From contig JAIXUQ010000067.1 of NCBI GenBank assembly GCA_027483465.1, positions 1-64,000 on the forward strand: a stretch of 64,000 nt of DNA, in the 5' to 3' direction. Positions 19,367 through 27,768 of the stretch are shown here, in pieces. The DNA comes from Sphingomonadales bacterium. GTDB taxonomy: Bacteria > Pseudomonadota > Alphaproteobacteria > Sphingomonadales > Sphingomonadaceae. Below the pieces are notes generated by a model. That model saw only the letters and a list, made by a program, of their open reading frames with translations. It did not search any database and was not told the origin of the DNA. The first letter of the stretch is position 1; each line of letters begins with the position of its first letter. A program made the position numbers and the translations under genes.

Positions 19367-19747
19367 TCAGCGCAGCTTTTCGATTTCGTCGGCCAGCTGG
19401 CGGCTGTCGCTGGTCAGGTGATATTCCAGATCGCGCAGGCGCCGATCGGCGTCGCGGAATTGGGCGTTCACATCGCGCAGGGTGCGCTTGGGCGCCACCC
19501 GCACATCCCGCCAGAATTCCAGCCGTTCGGGGGCTTCCTCATAGAGCGAGCGGGGCTTTTCATTGGCAATCCAGCCAACCACAAAATATGCCGGGATGAG
19601 CGCACCGCCGCCCATCACCACGCCCACGGCAAGCGCGGCGCGGACAAGTGTGACATCCCAGCCGAAGTAGTCGGCGATGCCCGCGCATACGCCCATGATC
19701 TTGCCGTTGCGCTTGTCGAGATAAAAGCGGGTGCGGCTTTCAGACAT
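19367..19747 (-). CDS. pspC: PspC-domain envelope-stress membrane protein with coiled-coil tail
   Basis: A 126-aa protein. The PspC domain occupies about residues 1-60: FYLDKRNGKIMGVCAGIADY, then a hydrophobic hairpin. A C-terminal cytoplasmic coil ends TSDSRQLADEIEKLR, echoing the tail of the neighbouring small proteins. In enterobacteria PspB and PspC sense envelope damage and release PspA from PspF. The start MSESRTRF (19747) is preferred because the domain begins there; the open frame extends upstream without plausible sequence. Confidence 0.9.
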   Translation of the reverse strand: MSESRTRFYLDKRNGKIMGVCAGIADYFGWDVTLVRAALAVGVVMGGGALIPAYFVVGWIANEKPRSLYEEAPERLEFWRDVRVAPKRTLRDVNAQFRDADRRLRDLEYHLTSDSRQLADEIEKLR

Positions 19748-19790
19748 TTTCGTGATCCCTGTTGGCCGGAGACGAGGCCGGCGGTGGAGT

Positions 19791-19979
19791 TTAGCGGAGG
19801 GACGGAGCAATAAAGCCGATCAGCAGATAGATCAGGATTGGCGATCCCACCCCGAACAGCGCGGCGACCACGAAAGCAATGCGCACAAGGCTGGCATCCC
19901 AGCCCATGTAGTCGGCGATGCCCGCGCATACGCCCATGATCTTGGCATCGCGCTTGTTCACGAGAAACTGGCGGCTCAT
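19791..19979 (-). CDS. Minimal PspC-domain protein
   Basis: A 62-aa protein that is essentially only a PspC domain: FLVNKRDAKIMGVCAGIADY, then a hydrophobic segment ending LLIGFIAPSLR. It shares the block KIMGVCAGIADY with the longer pspC next to it, so the pair arose by duplication. It lacks the coiled-coil tail, suggesting division of labour or competition between the two (inference). Confidence 0.87.
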   Translation of the reverse strand: MSRQFLVNKRDAKIMGVCAGIADYMGWDASLVRIAFVVAALFGVGSPILIYLLIGFIAPSLR

Positions 19980-20006
19980 TGCGGTGGCCCTCCCTGGGCC
20001 CAGGCT

Positions 20007-20276
20007 TCAGCGAAGTTGCCGGCGCTGTTCGGACAGATCGGCGATCCGGTTGTCCTTCCAGTTGGGATTGTCGGCAGCGACGATGCGTTCCACGGTTTCA
20101 ATGCGCTGATCGAGGCGACGGGCCAGATCGTGCAGCTCGTCGAGAAGGGCTTCATCCTCACGGCTGATGCCGGTTTGGCTCTTCCACTTGGTGATGTAGT
20201 GAAGGATCAGCCAAGGCAGGCCGATGAAGAGGCCGCCGATGCCAAAGACGATGGCGACAATGCCGGTCACGTCCAT
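20007..20276 (-). CDS. pspB: Phage shock protein B
   Basis: An 89-aa single-pass membrane protein: TM segment about residues 5-27 (GIVAIVFGIGGLFIGLPWLI), then a cytoplasmic coil DELHDLARRLDQRIETVERI followed by VAADNPNWKD. That ending matches the PspB ending (ILDAEHPNWRD in E. coli). It works with PspC to relay envelope stress to PspA. It lies 5 bases after pspA, in the same operon. Confidence 0.9.
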   Translation of the reverse strand: MDVTGIVAIVFGIGGLFIGLPWLILHYITKWKSQTGISREDEALLDELHDLARRLDQRIETVERIVAADNPNWKDNRIADLSEQRRQLR

Positions 20277-20281
20277 GGCGA

Positions 20282-20959
20282 TCAGCCTTCCGCCTTGCCG
20301 AGGCGGGCCTTCATGGCCGCCAGTTCGGCATCAACTTCATCATTGCCCTGCAGCGCGGCAAATTCATCCGCCAGGCTGCGCGTGCCGCCGGGACCGGCAA
20401 GGCCAAGCGCATCCGCCCGGCCCTCAGCCATGTCAGCACGGCGTTCCAGCACCTCGAAGCGGCTGAAGGCTTCCTCCACGCGCGGGCCGCGGATCATGTC
20501 GCGCAGCCGCGAGCGCTGGGTGGCGCTTTCGATGCGGTTGAGCAGCGCGTTCTGGCGGCTGCGCGCTTCGCGCAGCTTGCTTTCCAGCTTGGCGATATCG
20601 GCTTCGTTGAGCGCCAGCGTCTCGTTCAGCAGGTCAACCTCGGCTTGGGTGGTGTCGATAAAGGCCTTGGCCTTGTTCTTTTCCACCAGTGCGGCCTTGG
20701 CCAGATCCTCGCGGCCCTTTGACAGCGCCAGTTCGGCCTTGTCCTGCCAGTCCTGGGCGGCCTGTTCAGCCTTGATGATGGCGCGCTTCATTTCCTTCTG
20801 ATCGGCGATGGTGCGGGCGGCGGACGCGCGAACCTCAACCAGCGTTTCCTCCATCTCCATGATGATCATGCGGATCATCTTGGCCGGGTCTTCAGCCCGG
20901 TCGAGCAGGTCGGTCACGTTGGCAGCGATGATGTCGCGGGTTCGCGAGAAAATGCCCAT
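20282..20959 (-). CDS. pspA: Phage shock protein A (PspA/IM30 family)
   Basis: Peripheral inner-membrane protein that inhibits PspF and, as oligomers, supports damaged membranes (ESCRT-III relative). At 225 aa it matches the family. The start MGIFSRTRDIIAANVTDLLD is canonical, so ATG 20959 is chosen over upstream in-frame codons. The remainder is almost all coiled coil. About 110 bases separate it from the exported mini-protein gene upstream; both probably come from the sigma54-type promoter near 21270. Confidence 0.96.
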   Translation of the reverse strand: MGIFSRTRDIIAANVTDLLDRAEDPAKMIRMIIMEMEETLVEVRASAARTIADQKEMKRAIIKAEQAAQDWQDKAELALSKGREDLAKAALVEKNKAKAFIDTTQAEVDLLNETLALNEADIAKLESKLREARSRQNALLNRIESATQRSRLRDMIRGPRVEEAFSRFEVLERRADMAEGRADALGLAGPGGTRSLADEFAALQGNDEVDAELAAMKARLGKAEG

Positions 20960-21069
20960 CGGTCGGATCTCCAGAAATTCAAACTTGGCGGCGCCATTGG
21001 TGGCCGGGGCATTGTCCGGGTTGAGGGGGCGGGTCATCGGAATCAGCACCCCGGCCACCGTATCGAGGC

Positions 21070-21207
21070 TCACGCCACGATATCGCTGTTTGCCGCCGGC
21101 GTCACCATGGCCGGCAGGGTGGCCGCGGCGACGAAGGTGGAGCCGATCAGCAGAGCGGCGACGAGCGCCATCATGGTGCGGCCGAACTGGGGAACGTTGA
21201 TGGTCAT
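21070..21207 (-). CDS. 45-aa exported mini-protein upstream of pspA
   Basis: A short frame reading MTINVPQFGRTMMALVAALL, then IGSTFVAAATLPAMV and a tail ending SDIVA. It has a signal-peptide shape: short polar N-terminus with one arginine, a hydrophobic core, and an AAA-type cleavage region. GGAGA lies 7 bases before the ATG (21207). It is the first gene after the sigma54-type promoter and before pspA, so it should respond to PspF. I do not recognise a named family. Export with a tiny remaining peptide, or retention as a single-pass peptide, are both possible. Confidence 0.65.
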   Translation of the reverse strand: MTINVPQFGRTMMALVAALLIGSTFVAAATLPAMVTPAANSDIVA

Positions 21208-21260
21208 TGTTGGTCTCCATTGCATTTGTTGGGCGGCGGGGCCGCTCATGCCAACTGCAT

Positions 21261-21276
21261 TGCATTGGTCGTGCCA
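21261..21276 (-). promoter_or_regulatory. Sigma54-type -24/-12 promoter for the psp operon
   Basis: On the minus strand the sequence is TGGCACGACCAATGCA. It has the invariant GG and GC doublets with exactly 10 bases between them, and matches the consensus TGGCACG-N4-TTGCW except A for the first T of the -12 box. The predicted start is about 43 bases upstream of the mini-protein ATG. A PspF-type activator is encoded divergently next to it, which is the expected arrangement. Confidence 0.8.
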
Positions 21277-21357
21277 ACTGCGCGCAGATCGCCAACATGC
21301 TGAAATTTTGCGGGAAAAAATTTTTGGCTGTCAAACCATCGGCCAATACTTGCCAAA

Positions 21358-21378
21358 AATTGGGAAAAATGCCCAATT
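21358..21378. repeat. Perfect inverted repeat just upstream of pspF
   Basis: AATTGGG at 21358-21364 and CCCAATT at 21372-21378 form perfect 7-bp arms around a 7-base AT-rich spacer. It lies about 85-100 bases upstream of the sigma54-type promoter and immediately before the pspF start. That position suits either a PspF enhancer site with autoregulation of pspF, or a leader hairpin. The surrounding 21301-21375 is clearly AT-rich for this genome. Confidence 0.5.
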
Positions 21379-21384
21379 CCTCGT

Positions 21385-22419
21385 ATGGCCGCTCCAGTCC
21401 AGATGATTGGCTCCTCGTTCAGCTTCCTCGATGTGGTCGAGCAGGCATCGGCGGCGGCTGCTCTGAATCGGCCTGTGCTGGTGATTGGGGAGCGCGGCAC
21501 TGGCAAGGAGCTGATTGCCGATCGCCTGCACCGCCTCAGCCCGCGCTGGTCCCAGCCCTTGATCAGCCTGAATTGTGCGGCACTGCCGGAAAACCTGATT
21601 GATGCCGAACTCTTTGGTTACGAGGCCGGCGCTTTCACTGGGGCCCAGCGTGCCCGCGCCGGGCGATTCGAGGATGCCGATGGCGGAACCTTGTTCCTCG
21701 ACGAGATCGGCACGCTCTCATCCCAAGCACAAGAACGGCTGCTGCGCGTTGTTGAATATGGCGAACTCTCCCGCTTGGGATCGAACAAGACGGTGAGGGT
21801 GGATGTCCGGCTGGTGGGCGCCACTAACGAGGATCTGCCTGCCATGGTGGAGCGCGGGCGCTTTCGGGCCGATCTGCTTGACCGGTTGAGCTTTGAAGTG
21901 ATCACGCTGCCGCCGCTGCGCGAGCGTGCTGAGGACATCGAATTGCTGGCCACCCATTTCGCCCGCCGCATGGCCGCGGAGTTGAACTGGCCACGCTTTC
22001 CCGGCTTTGCCCCGCGCGTGCTGGAACAGATGCTGGCATGGCATTGGCCGGGCAATGTGCGCGAACTGAAGAATGTGGTGGAGCGCGCCCTGTATCGCTG
22101 GGGAGATGCCGAACGGCCGGTGGGGCAACTGGTGATCGATCCGTTCGAATCGCCGTGGCGACCCACGCCGATGCCCGGCAGTGTGGCCGCCGCACCCTTT
22201 GCGCCGGCTGTTGTGCCGTCCCTTGGGCCGGCCGCCGCGGCTACGCCGGCTGAGCCGGTCTCCGATCTGCGTGCGGCCGTAGCGGCATATGAAAAACAGC
22301 TGCTCGAAGCCGCATTGGAGCGCAACCGCCACAATCAACGCCGCACGGCTGCGGCACTTGGACTGAGTTATGACCAACTGCGCCATGCCCTGAAACGGCA
22401 TGGACTGATGGGGGAATGA
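21385..22419 (+). CDS. pspF: Phage shock operon transcriptional activator PspF
   Basis: Sigma54-dependent enhancer-binding AAA+ protein without an N-terminal receiver domain, as is typical of PspF (344 aa). Walker A is GERGTGKE (residues 35-42). The sigma54-contacting loop GAFTGA is at residues 82-87, with Walker B TLFLDEIG. An Ala/Pro linker leads to a C-terminal Fis-type helix-turn-helix (RRTAAALGLSYDQLRHALKR). It is divergent from pspA, which it should activate and whose product should inhibit it. Confidence 0.95.
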   Translation: MAAPVQMIGSSFSFLDVVEQASAAAALNRPVLVIGERGTGKELIADRLHRLSPRWSQPLISLNCAALPENLIDAELFGYEAGAFTGAQRARAGRFEDADGGTLFLDEIGTLSSQAQERLLRVVEYGELSRLGSNKTVRVDVRLVGATNEDLPAMVERGRFRADLLDRLSFEVITLPPLRERAEDIELLATHFARRMAAELNWPRFPGFAPRVLEQMLAWHWPGNVRELKNVVERALYRWGDAERPVGQLVIDPFESPWRPTPMPGSVAAAPFAPAVVPSLGPAAAATPAEPVSDLRAAVAAYEKQLLEAALERNRHNQRRTAAALGLSYDQLRHALKRHGLMGE

Positions 22420-22424
22420 AGGCG

Positions 22425-23048
22425 TCAGTCCAACTTGAGCCCGTGCTTCGTCAGCAGGGGGGCCTGTGCCAGGGTGAAGGCGAAAATGGCGATGGTGACG
22501 CCCCAGACCTTGAAGCTGAGCCAGTCATCATAGGACAGCAGACGCCGCGCTGCTTCATTGGCGACGAGCAGGCCGAGGAAGAACAGCGCCCAGTTGCGAG
22601 TGAGCAGGCGCCAGCCACGATCCGCGAGGCCGGGCATGGCCTCGCCCATCACCAATTGCAGCGTGGGCCGGCCGGTGACGAGCCCGCCAAATAACAGCGC
22701 TGAAAAGACGCCATAGATGATGGTTGGCTTCAACTGGATGAAGGCCTTGTCTTGCAGCCAGATGGTGAGGCCTCCGAACAGCACAACGATGAGGGTGGTG
22801 AAGACCATCGCCGGCGGCAGATGTCGGGTCTTGGCCCAGTGCCAGACGGCTGCGATCAGGCTGGCCGCGACGAAAATGCCGGTTCCCACCATCGCGCTGG
22901 CCAGGTCCGCATCATGCAGGCCAGGCAGATCACCGTGCTCAAACAGCGCCTTTCCGGCCTTGCTGCCGGCAAAAAACAGCAGCAGCGGGCCAAAATTGAT
23001 GGCCAGATTGCTGGTGGTAGAGAGGTGCGGGCGAACAGGGGCAGCCAT
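22425..23048 (-). CDS. YciB/IspZ-like septation-associated inner membrane protein
   Basis: A 207-aa polytopic inner-membrane protein of the IspZ/YciB family. It begins NLAINFGPLLLFF and contains the conserved WLQDKAFIQLKPTIIYG, and has about five to six TM helices. YciB interacts with cell-envelope and division proteins in E. coli; loss affects septation in Shigella. ATG 23048 is chosen because MAAPVRPHLS leads directly into the conserved helix. It is convergent with pspF. Confidence 0.93.
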   Translation of the reverse strand: MAAPVRPHLSTTSNLAINFGPLLLFFAGSKAGKALFEHGDLPGLHDADLASAMVGTGIFVAASLIAAVWHWAKTRHLPPAMVFTTLIVVLFGGLTIWLQDKAFIQLKPTIIYGVFSALLFGGLVTGRPTLQLVMGEAMPGLADRGWRLLTRNWALFFLGLLVANEAARRLLSYDDWLSFKVWGVTIAIFAFTLAQAPLLTKHGLKLD

Positions 23049-23120
23049 GGCGGCGCCATAGCCGGATTTGCCCGGCTTCGCCAGTTGCGGCGGAGCCGAG
23101 CGGCGGTTAAGCCTGCCAGC

Positions 23121-23693
23121 GTGAGCGAAGCGCTGGAAATCATCGATTTGGCCTGCCAGCGCGGCGGCCGGCTGCTTTTTGAAGGCGTGTCTGCCCAGGT
23201 GGTCCCCGGGGGGGCGTTGCAACTGGTTGGCCCCAACGGCACGGGCAAATCCACGCTGCTGCGGCTGTTGGCCGGGCTGCTGCAACCGGCGGCGGGTGCT
23301 ATCCGTTATTCCGGTCGTCGTGCCTTTGCGGGGCACGAGGTGGCGTTGAAGCCGCGTCAACCGCTAGGGGTAGAACTTGCGCATTGGGCCCGGCTTGATG
23401 GCGGCCTGACCCGTCTGCCGGCAGCGATGACGGCGATGAACATCACGGCGCTGGCCGAAGTGCCTTGCCGTTTGCTTTCCTCCGGCCAACGGCGGCGGGC
23501 CGCCATCGCACGGGTGATTGCTGCCGGGGCCCCGCTCTGGCTGCTCGATGAACCGACAGCCGGCCTGGATTCGGCTTCGGCCGCCCTGCTGGCCGCTGCC
23601 ATGGCAGCGCATCGGGCGGCAGGCGGACTGATTGTGGCGGCCGTGCATGGCGACATTGGCCTTGATGGCGCAGCGCAGTTGAGGCTGGGCTGA
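23121..23693 (+). CDS. ccmA: Heme exporter ATP-binding subunit CcmA
   Basis: ABC ATPase of the CcmABCD heme-handling complex for c-type cytochrome maturation. The GTG start gives 190 aa. Walker A is GPNGTGKST (residues 37-45), the signature is LSSGQRRR, and Walker B is LWLLDEPTAGLD. It drives release of heme-loaded CcmE from CcmCD. Its stop overlaps the ccmB start by one base (TGATG). Confidence 0.93.
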   Translation: MSEALEIIDLACQRGGRLLFEGVSAQVVPGGALQLVGPNGTGKSTLLRLLAGLLQPAAGAIRYSGRRAFAGHEVALKPRQPLGVELAHWARLDGGLTRLPAAMTAMNITALAEVPCRLLSSGQRRRAAIARVIAAGAPLWLLDEPTAGLDSASAALLAAAMAAHRAAGGLIVAAVHGDIGLDGAAQLRLG

Positions 23694-24319
23694 TGCTCTG
23701 GGCATTGTTCCGCCGCGATGTCGTGTTGATTTCCCGATCGCCGGCCCTGTGGCTGCCGGTGATGTTCTTCGTGCTCGCGGCCGCGCTGTTTCCCTTCGCG
23801 GTTGGGCCTGATGCCCGGCTCCTGGCCCGCATTGCACCGGGCATCATCTGGGTGGCGGCGCTTCTGGCCAGCCTGTTGCCGGTGGAGACGTTGCTCGCCC
23901 CTGATCTGGACGATGGCACCATCGATCAACTGATTACCCGCGGGATTGCGTTGGAACTCGTGTGCGCTGCCCGCATCGCGGCCCATTGGCTGGGCTTTGC
24001 GGTACCGCTGCTGGCCGCCCTGCCAGTGGCCGGGGTGCTGCTGGGAGTAGATTTTGCGACGGCGCAACGGATGGCCTTCGCGCTGTTGCTCGGCACACCG
24101 GCGCTGGCAAGCTTGGCTGTCGTGGCCGGCGCTCTCACCGCCGGCTTGAAGGGCGGCGGCGCGCTGGCTGGGCTGATCGTGTTGCCGTTGGCATTGCCGG
24201 TTTTGATCTTCGGCGTTGGCAGTGATGTTGCCGGCGCCTTTCGTCTGCTTGCCGCCGCCAGCCTGGTGGCGTTGGCCGTGGGACCCTTTGCGGCCGCTGC
24301 TGCGCTCAAGCCGGCCTGA
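23693..24319 (+). CDS. ccmB: Heme exporter membrane subunit CcmB
   Basis: A 208-aa protein with six TM helices, starting MLWALFRRDVVLISRSP. The conserved segment LLAPDLDDGTIDQLI is typical of CcmB. It pairs with CcmA. The remaining ccm genes (C-I) are not adjacent, so the maturation system is split in this genome. Confidence 0.94.
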   Translation: MLWALFRRDVVLISRSPALWLPVMFFVLAAALFPFAVGPDARLLARIAPGIIWVAALLASLLPVETLLAPDLDDGTIDQLITRGIALELVCAARIAAHWLGFAVPLLAALPVAGVLLGVDFATAQRMAFALLLGTPALASLAVVAGALTAGLKGGGALAGLIVLPLALPVLIFGVGSDVAGAFRLLAAASLVALAVGPFAAAAALKPA

Positions 24320-24437
24320 ACGCCAACCGGCCTTGTGCGCCGCAAGATGAGATCGTGCACGCTGGCCGCAACGGCGTGATTGCCGCCAACATGATGTGGT
24401 GGTAATGAATATTTACAGATAACTTCCTGGGGTGGTG

Positions 24438-24650
24438 ATGCTCCGTAACTTGGCCGTGATTTTGGGGTTCGCGCTGATCACCATCGCTTGTGACGAGGTG
24501 CGCAAGCCGACGATCGATGAGGCCGGGACATCGGCGAAAACACCCCAGCTGGGACGTCCGATGGCTCCCACTGACAGCTTCACCGATCTGCCGCCTGTGG
24601 AGCCCCCCGTGAACCAGCCTTCGTCTGGCAAAGAGCCGCCCGTCCGCTGA
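24438..24650 (+). CDS. Small lipoprotein of unknown function
   Basis: A 70-aa protein from ATG 24438 (a GTG at 24432 is also in frame). It has a short signal with lipobox ITIACDEV, then a Pro/Ser/Thr-rich unstructured tail. No domain is recognised. It is 118 bases after ccmB and may be transcribed separately. Asp at +2 after the cysteine would favour inner-membrane retention under the E. coli Lol rule, which may not hold here. Confidence 0.65.
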   Translation: MLRNLAVILGFALITIACDEVRKPTIDEAGTSAKTPQLGRPMAPTDSFTDLPPVEPPVNQPSSGKEPPVR

Positions 24651-24672
24651 ACAGCAAAGCGGTGACGTCGGA

Positions 24673-25164
24673 TTAGAACGGCCCATTCAATTCGACGATA
24701 GCCCTGTTCAGCATGGCGGCAAAACTGACCCACGCCCAGTATGGCAGCAGCAGTACCGCAGCTGGTCGGGATATGCGCCACAACACCACGATCAGGATGG
24801 CGATACTGCTCCACAGCACGCCCACCTCAAGCGCAGCATAATCAGGCCGGTGCAGGCGGAAGAAGAGAAAGCTCCACAGCAGGTTGAGAAAGCCGTTCAA
24901 GGCAAACAGGCCGATTATCGATTCGGCTTGGGAACGGGTGCGTGCCGCCAACCAGGCAGTCGCCCCCGAAATGGTACACAGCCCGAAAATCACCGTCCAA
25001 GCGGGGCCGAACAGCCAGGTGGGCGGCGCCCAATCTGGCTGTCTCAGCGCCATGTACCAAGGGCCGATATCGGTGATGGTGGCGCCAACTGCAGCGGTGA
25101 AGCTGGCTGCCACCGCCGCAACCGCAGCGGGCAGCACCCACGCCTGTTCCGACAATCGCGCCAT
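24673..25164 (-). CDS. tspO: TspO/MBR family tryptophan-rich sensory protein
   Basis: A 163-aa protein with five TM helices that binds porphyrins. Family motifs are visible: MALRQPDWAPPTWLFGPAWT and LNLLWSFLFF, plus conserved tryptophans. In Rhodobacter TspO (formerly CrtK) modulates expression of pigment genes in response to oxygen via the outer membrane. ATG 25164 is chosen to match family length. It is the last gene of the bchG-transporter-bchP unit, 52 bases after bchP. Confidence 0.93.
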   Translation of the reverse strand: MARLSEQAWVLPAAVAAVAASFTAAVGATITDIGPWYMALRQPDWAPPTWLFGPAWTVIFGLCTISGATAWLAARTRSQAESIIGLFALNGFLNLLWSFLFFRLHRPDYAALEVGVLWSSIAILIVVLWRISRPAAVLLLPYWAWVSFAAMLNRAIVELNGPF

Positions 25165-25216
25165 CACGATCCTTCCTGCCAGCCGGCGGACGCGGCGGGT
25201 GAGGATCCTGGGCGGA

Positions 25217-26464
25217 TCAGGCCTGCGCGCGTTTGCCGGCGTTGTTGCCTTCGCGGACCCCGCCACCCGAAAGAATGCCGGTGATCAACTGTACCGAGTC
25301 TTTCAGGAAGATGCGGACATGGGCAAGCGGTTTCCGCCTGACCAGTTCCTTGTTCATATAGGCTTCCCAGGTCAATTCCTGGATATCCTTGTCCATGCAC
25401 AGCTTGACGAACTTCTCGCGCATCGTGTCGGAACGGTACCACCACCATTGCATGATGCCCAGCACGGTGAACACCGTGCCATGGCCTTTCAGGAACCGCT
25501 TGCGGGCCAGCGCCAACCGGGCAGGATCGCCAGTGCGCACGGCCTCCGCGGCAGCCTTGGCGGCTTCACGGCCTGCGGTCATGGCGTAGAAAATGCCTTC
25601 TCCGCTGGCCGGGGCAACTGTGCCGGCGGCGTCGCCAGCGACCACCACGTCCTTGCCATTGTCCCACTTTTTGCGCGGACGCAGCGGGATGGGGGCGCCT
25701 TCCACGCGCACGGTCTTGCAGGTGGCTTCATCCATGCCCAGTTCGCCGCGCAGCTTGGCCACGGCCTTTCGCAGTTCAAAGCCCTGCACCGCGCTGCCGG
25801 TACCGATGCTGGTTTTGGAGCCGTGCGGAAACACCCAGGCATAAAAATCGGGGCTATGCTTGCCCTGATAGAAGACATCGCAGCGATTGCCTTCAAAGCC
25901 CTTGAAGCCTTCGGGCGGGCTTTCCACGACTTCGTGATAGGCTGCCACAAACGGCAGTTTCTCTTCGGGCAGTGCCGCACGGGCGACAGCGGAATTGCAG
26001 CCATCGCAGCCGATGAGCATTTTTGTGCGCACCCTCACCGGTTCGGAGCCGCGTGCCGCCCCTTTGGGCCGATAGCAAACGATGGCAGTGCCATCGGCAT
26101 CGCGCTCGAGCATCTCGAACGTGCCATCGCGGCGGTCGGCGCCGTTGCGGGCGGCGCGTGCCCGCAGCCATTCATCGAACACATCGCGATCAACCATGCC
26201 GACCCAGCCGCCTTCGCCCACCGGCATGTCCACCTTTTTGTCTTTGGGGCTGATCATGCGGGCGCTGTTGGCCGTGGTGCAAAGCAGTTCCATGGGCACA
26301 TCGAAGTCCTTGAGCAGCCGCGGCGGCACAGCGCCGCCACAAGGCTTGATGCGTCCCATGCGATCCAGCAGCATCACCTTGAAACCCTGCAAGGCAAGAT
26401 CATTGGCTGCGGTTGCCCCCGAAGGCCCGCCGCCCACCACCACCATATCGAACGTCTCGGTCAT
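25217..26464 (-). CDS. bchP: Geranylgeranyl diphosphate / geranylgeranyl-bacteriochlorophyll reductase
   Basis: FAD-dependent reductase that hydrogenates the geranylgeranyl tail to phytyl on bacteriochlorophyll a. The 415-aa protein begins with a Rossmann dinucleotide fold VVVGGGPSGATAANDLA. It carries the conserved IKPCGGAVPPRLL, a second FAD motif VVVAGDAAGTVAPASGEGI, and the C-terminal WEAYMNKEL. The start overlaps the transporter stop by 4 bases, so it is coupled in the bchG operon. Confidence 0.97.
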   Translation of the reverse strand: MTETFDMVVVGGGPSGATAANDLALQGFKVMLLDRMGRIKPCGGAVPPRLLKDFDVPMELLCTTANSARMISPKDKKVDMPVGEGGWVGMVDRDVFDEWLRARAARNGADRRDGTFEMLERDADGTAIVCYRPKGAARGSEPVRVRTKMLIGCDGCNSAVARAALPEEKLPFVAAYHEVVESPPEGFKGFEGNRCDVFYQGKHSPDFYAWVFPHGSKTSIGTGSAVQGFELRKAVAKLRGELGMDEATCKTVRVEGAPIPLRPRKKWDNGKDVVVAGDAAGTVAPASGEGIFYAMTAGREAAKAAAEAVRTGDPARLALARKRFLKGHGTVFTVLGIMQWWWYRSDTMREKFVKLCMDKDIQELTWEAYMNKELVRRKPLAHVRIFLKDSVQLITGILSGGGVREGNNAGKRAQA

Positions 26465-27768
26465 GCCAGTGCCTCCTGCGAAGTGGGCCTGCCCGCCTGT
26501 TGCCCCATGCGGTCATTGAGTTTCAGTGCGATAAACGCTGCCACCAGGAACAACCCGGCTTCGGCGGCAAACACCAGTTCGAACGCGCGCCCGGTATCGG
26601 CCAGCAGGCTGCGCAGCCGGTCGACTGCCAGCGCGCCCACAAAACCGCCGATGCCAAAGGCTGCTGCCTGCGATGCACCCCACAGGCCCATCCTGATGCC
26701 TTCGTGCCCAGGCCCCCCACGCCCGGCCAGTTCCAGCATCGAGCCAATGGCAGCAACCGCAAACATGCCGTTGGCAAAACCCAGGACAGCCACATTCAAT
26801 GCGAGCGGCCACCCCGGGCCGGCACGGGCTGCCATGGCAAGGCTGGCCAGCGCCAGCCCGGAGGCCATGCAGCCGGCCACAATCCAGCGCTTGAGCTTCA
26901 GGCCGGCCTTGCCACCAAAGGCATGGCCGCCAAGCCCCACCAGGATCATCCCTGCCAGGACACCTTGATGCTGCACGCCGGACAGGCTTGTGGACTGGCC
27001 CGGGGTCATGTTGAAGACCAAACCGGCAAACGGCTCAAGGATCAGATCCTGCATCGAATAGGCCAGCATTGAAAAGAACACGAAGATGCTGAACAGCCGG
27101 GTGAGCGGATCTGCCCAGATGCCGGCGATGGCTTCGCCAAAGGGTGCAGCCTCTCGCCTTTCCTCGGTCACCGGCGTGCCCTCAACGCCCCATACTGCCA
27201 GGCAGGTGAGGGCAAATGCAGCGGCGACCACGCCCGCTGCCACCTTGAACAAGCGTTCGGGGCTGAATGGATCGAGCAACTGGCCGGCCACACCGGCTGA
27301 AATCACGATGCCGATGATCATCATGATCCATGTCAGGCTGGCTGCGGCGGGCCGGCGGCTTTCGGCTGTCCGGCTGGCCAGCAACGCCAGCAACGAGGTG
27401 CCTGCCGCCCCCACCCCAATGCCGATCATGGCATAGGCCAACACGAGCGCAGCAAAGGCCGGCCAGAATGGGCCCTGCAATTTTGTGGTGATGAACGTGG
27501 CGAGCAGACCGCCGGCGCCCAGCACGGCCATGCCGCCGATGATCCATGGCGTCCGTCGCCAGCCCGCATCACTGCCATGTCCCCATTTCGGTCGTGACAG
27601 CTGCACGCCATAATGAAAGGCGACCAAACCGGCAGGCAGGGCCGCAGCCATCGCATATTCCACCACCATGATGCGATTGAGCAGCGACGAGGCGAGCATG
27701 ACGATCGCTCCGAGTGCACTCTGCACCAGACCAAGTCGGGCGATACCGAGCCATTTGAGCGGCGCCAT
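26461..27768 (-). CDS. BCD/PucC-family bacteriochlorophyll delivery transporter
   Basis: A 435-aa polytopic membrane protein of the PucC/LhaA/Orf428 group (MFS-like, 12 TM), implicated in light-harvesting complex assembly and pigment delivery. It starts MAPLKWLGIARLGLVQSALG and contains LNRIMVVEYAMAAALPAGLV and GMFAVAAIGSMLELA, typical of the group. Its position between bchG and bchP matches Orf428 of Rhodobacter. It is the only PucC-type gene in the window; no lhaA follows bchM. Confidence 0.93.
   Translation of the reverse strand: MAPLKWLGIARLGLVQSALGAIVMLASSLLNRIMVVEYAMAAALPAGLVAFHYGVQLSRPKWGHGSDAGWRRTPWIIGGMAVLGAGGLLATFITTKLQGPFWPAFAALVLAYAMIGIGVGAAGTSLLALLASRTAESRRPAAASLTWIMMIIGIVISAGVAGQLLDPFSPERLFKVAAGVVAAAFALTCLAVWGVEGTPVTEERREAAPFGEAIAGIWADPLTRLFSIFVFFSMLAYSMQDLILEPFAGLVFNMTPGQSTSLSGVQHQGVLAGMILVGLGGHAFGGKAGLKLKRWIVAGCMASGLALASLAMAARAGPGWPLALNVAVLGFANGMFAVAAIGSMLELAGRGGPGHEGIRMGLWGASQAAAFGIGGFVGALAVDRLRSLLADTGRAFELVFAAEAGLFLVAAFIALKLNDRMGQQAGRPTSQEALA

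Noticed and set aside
20960-21376. N-terminal extension of pspA
   Set aside because: PspA proteins begin MGIFSR; the upstream in-frame sequence includes the promoter and overlaps the mini-protein in another frame.
22752-23120. Upstream extension of ccmA
   Set aside because: Antisense to the YciB-like gene; the CcmA domain begins right after the GTG at 23121.
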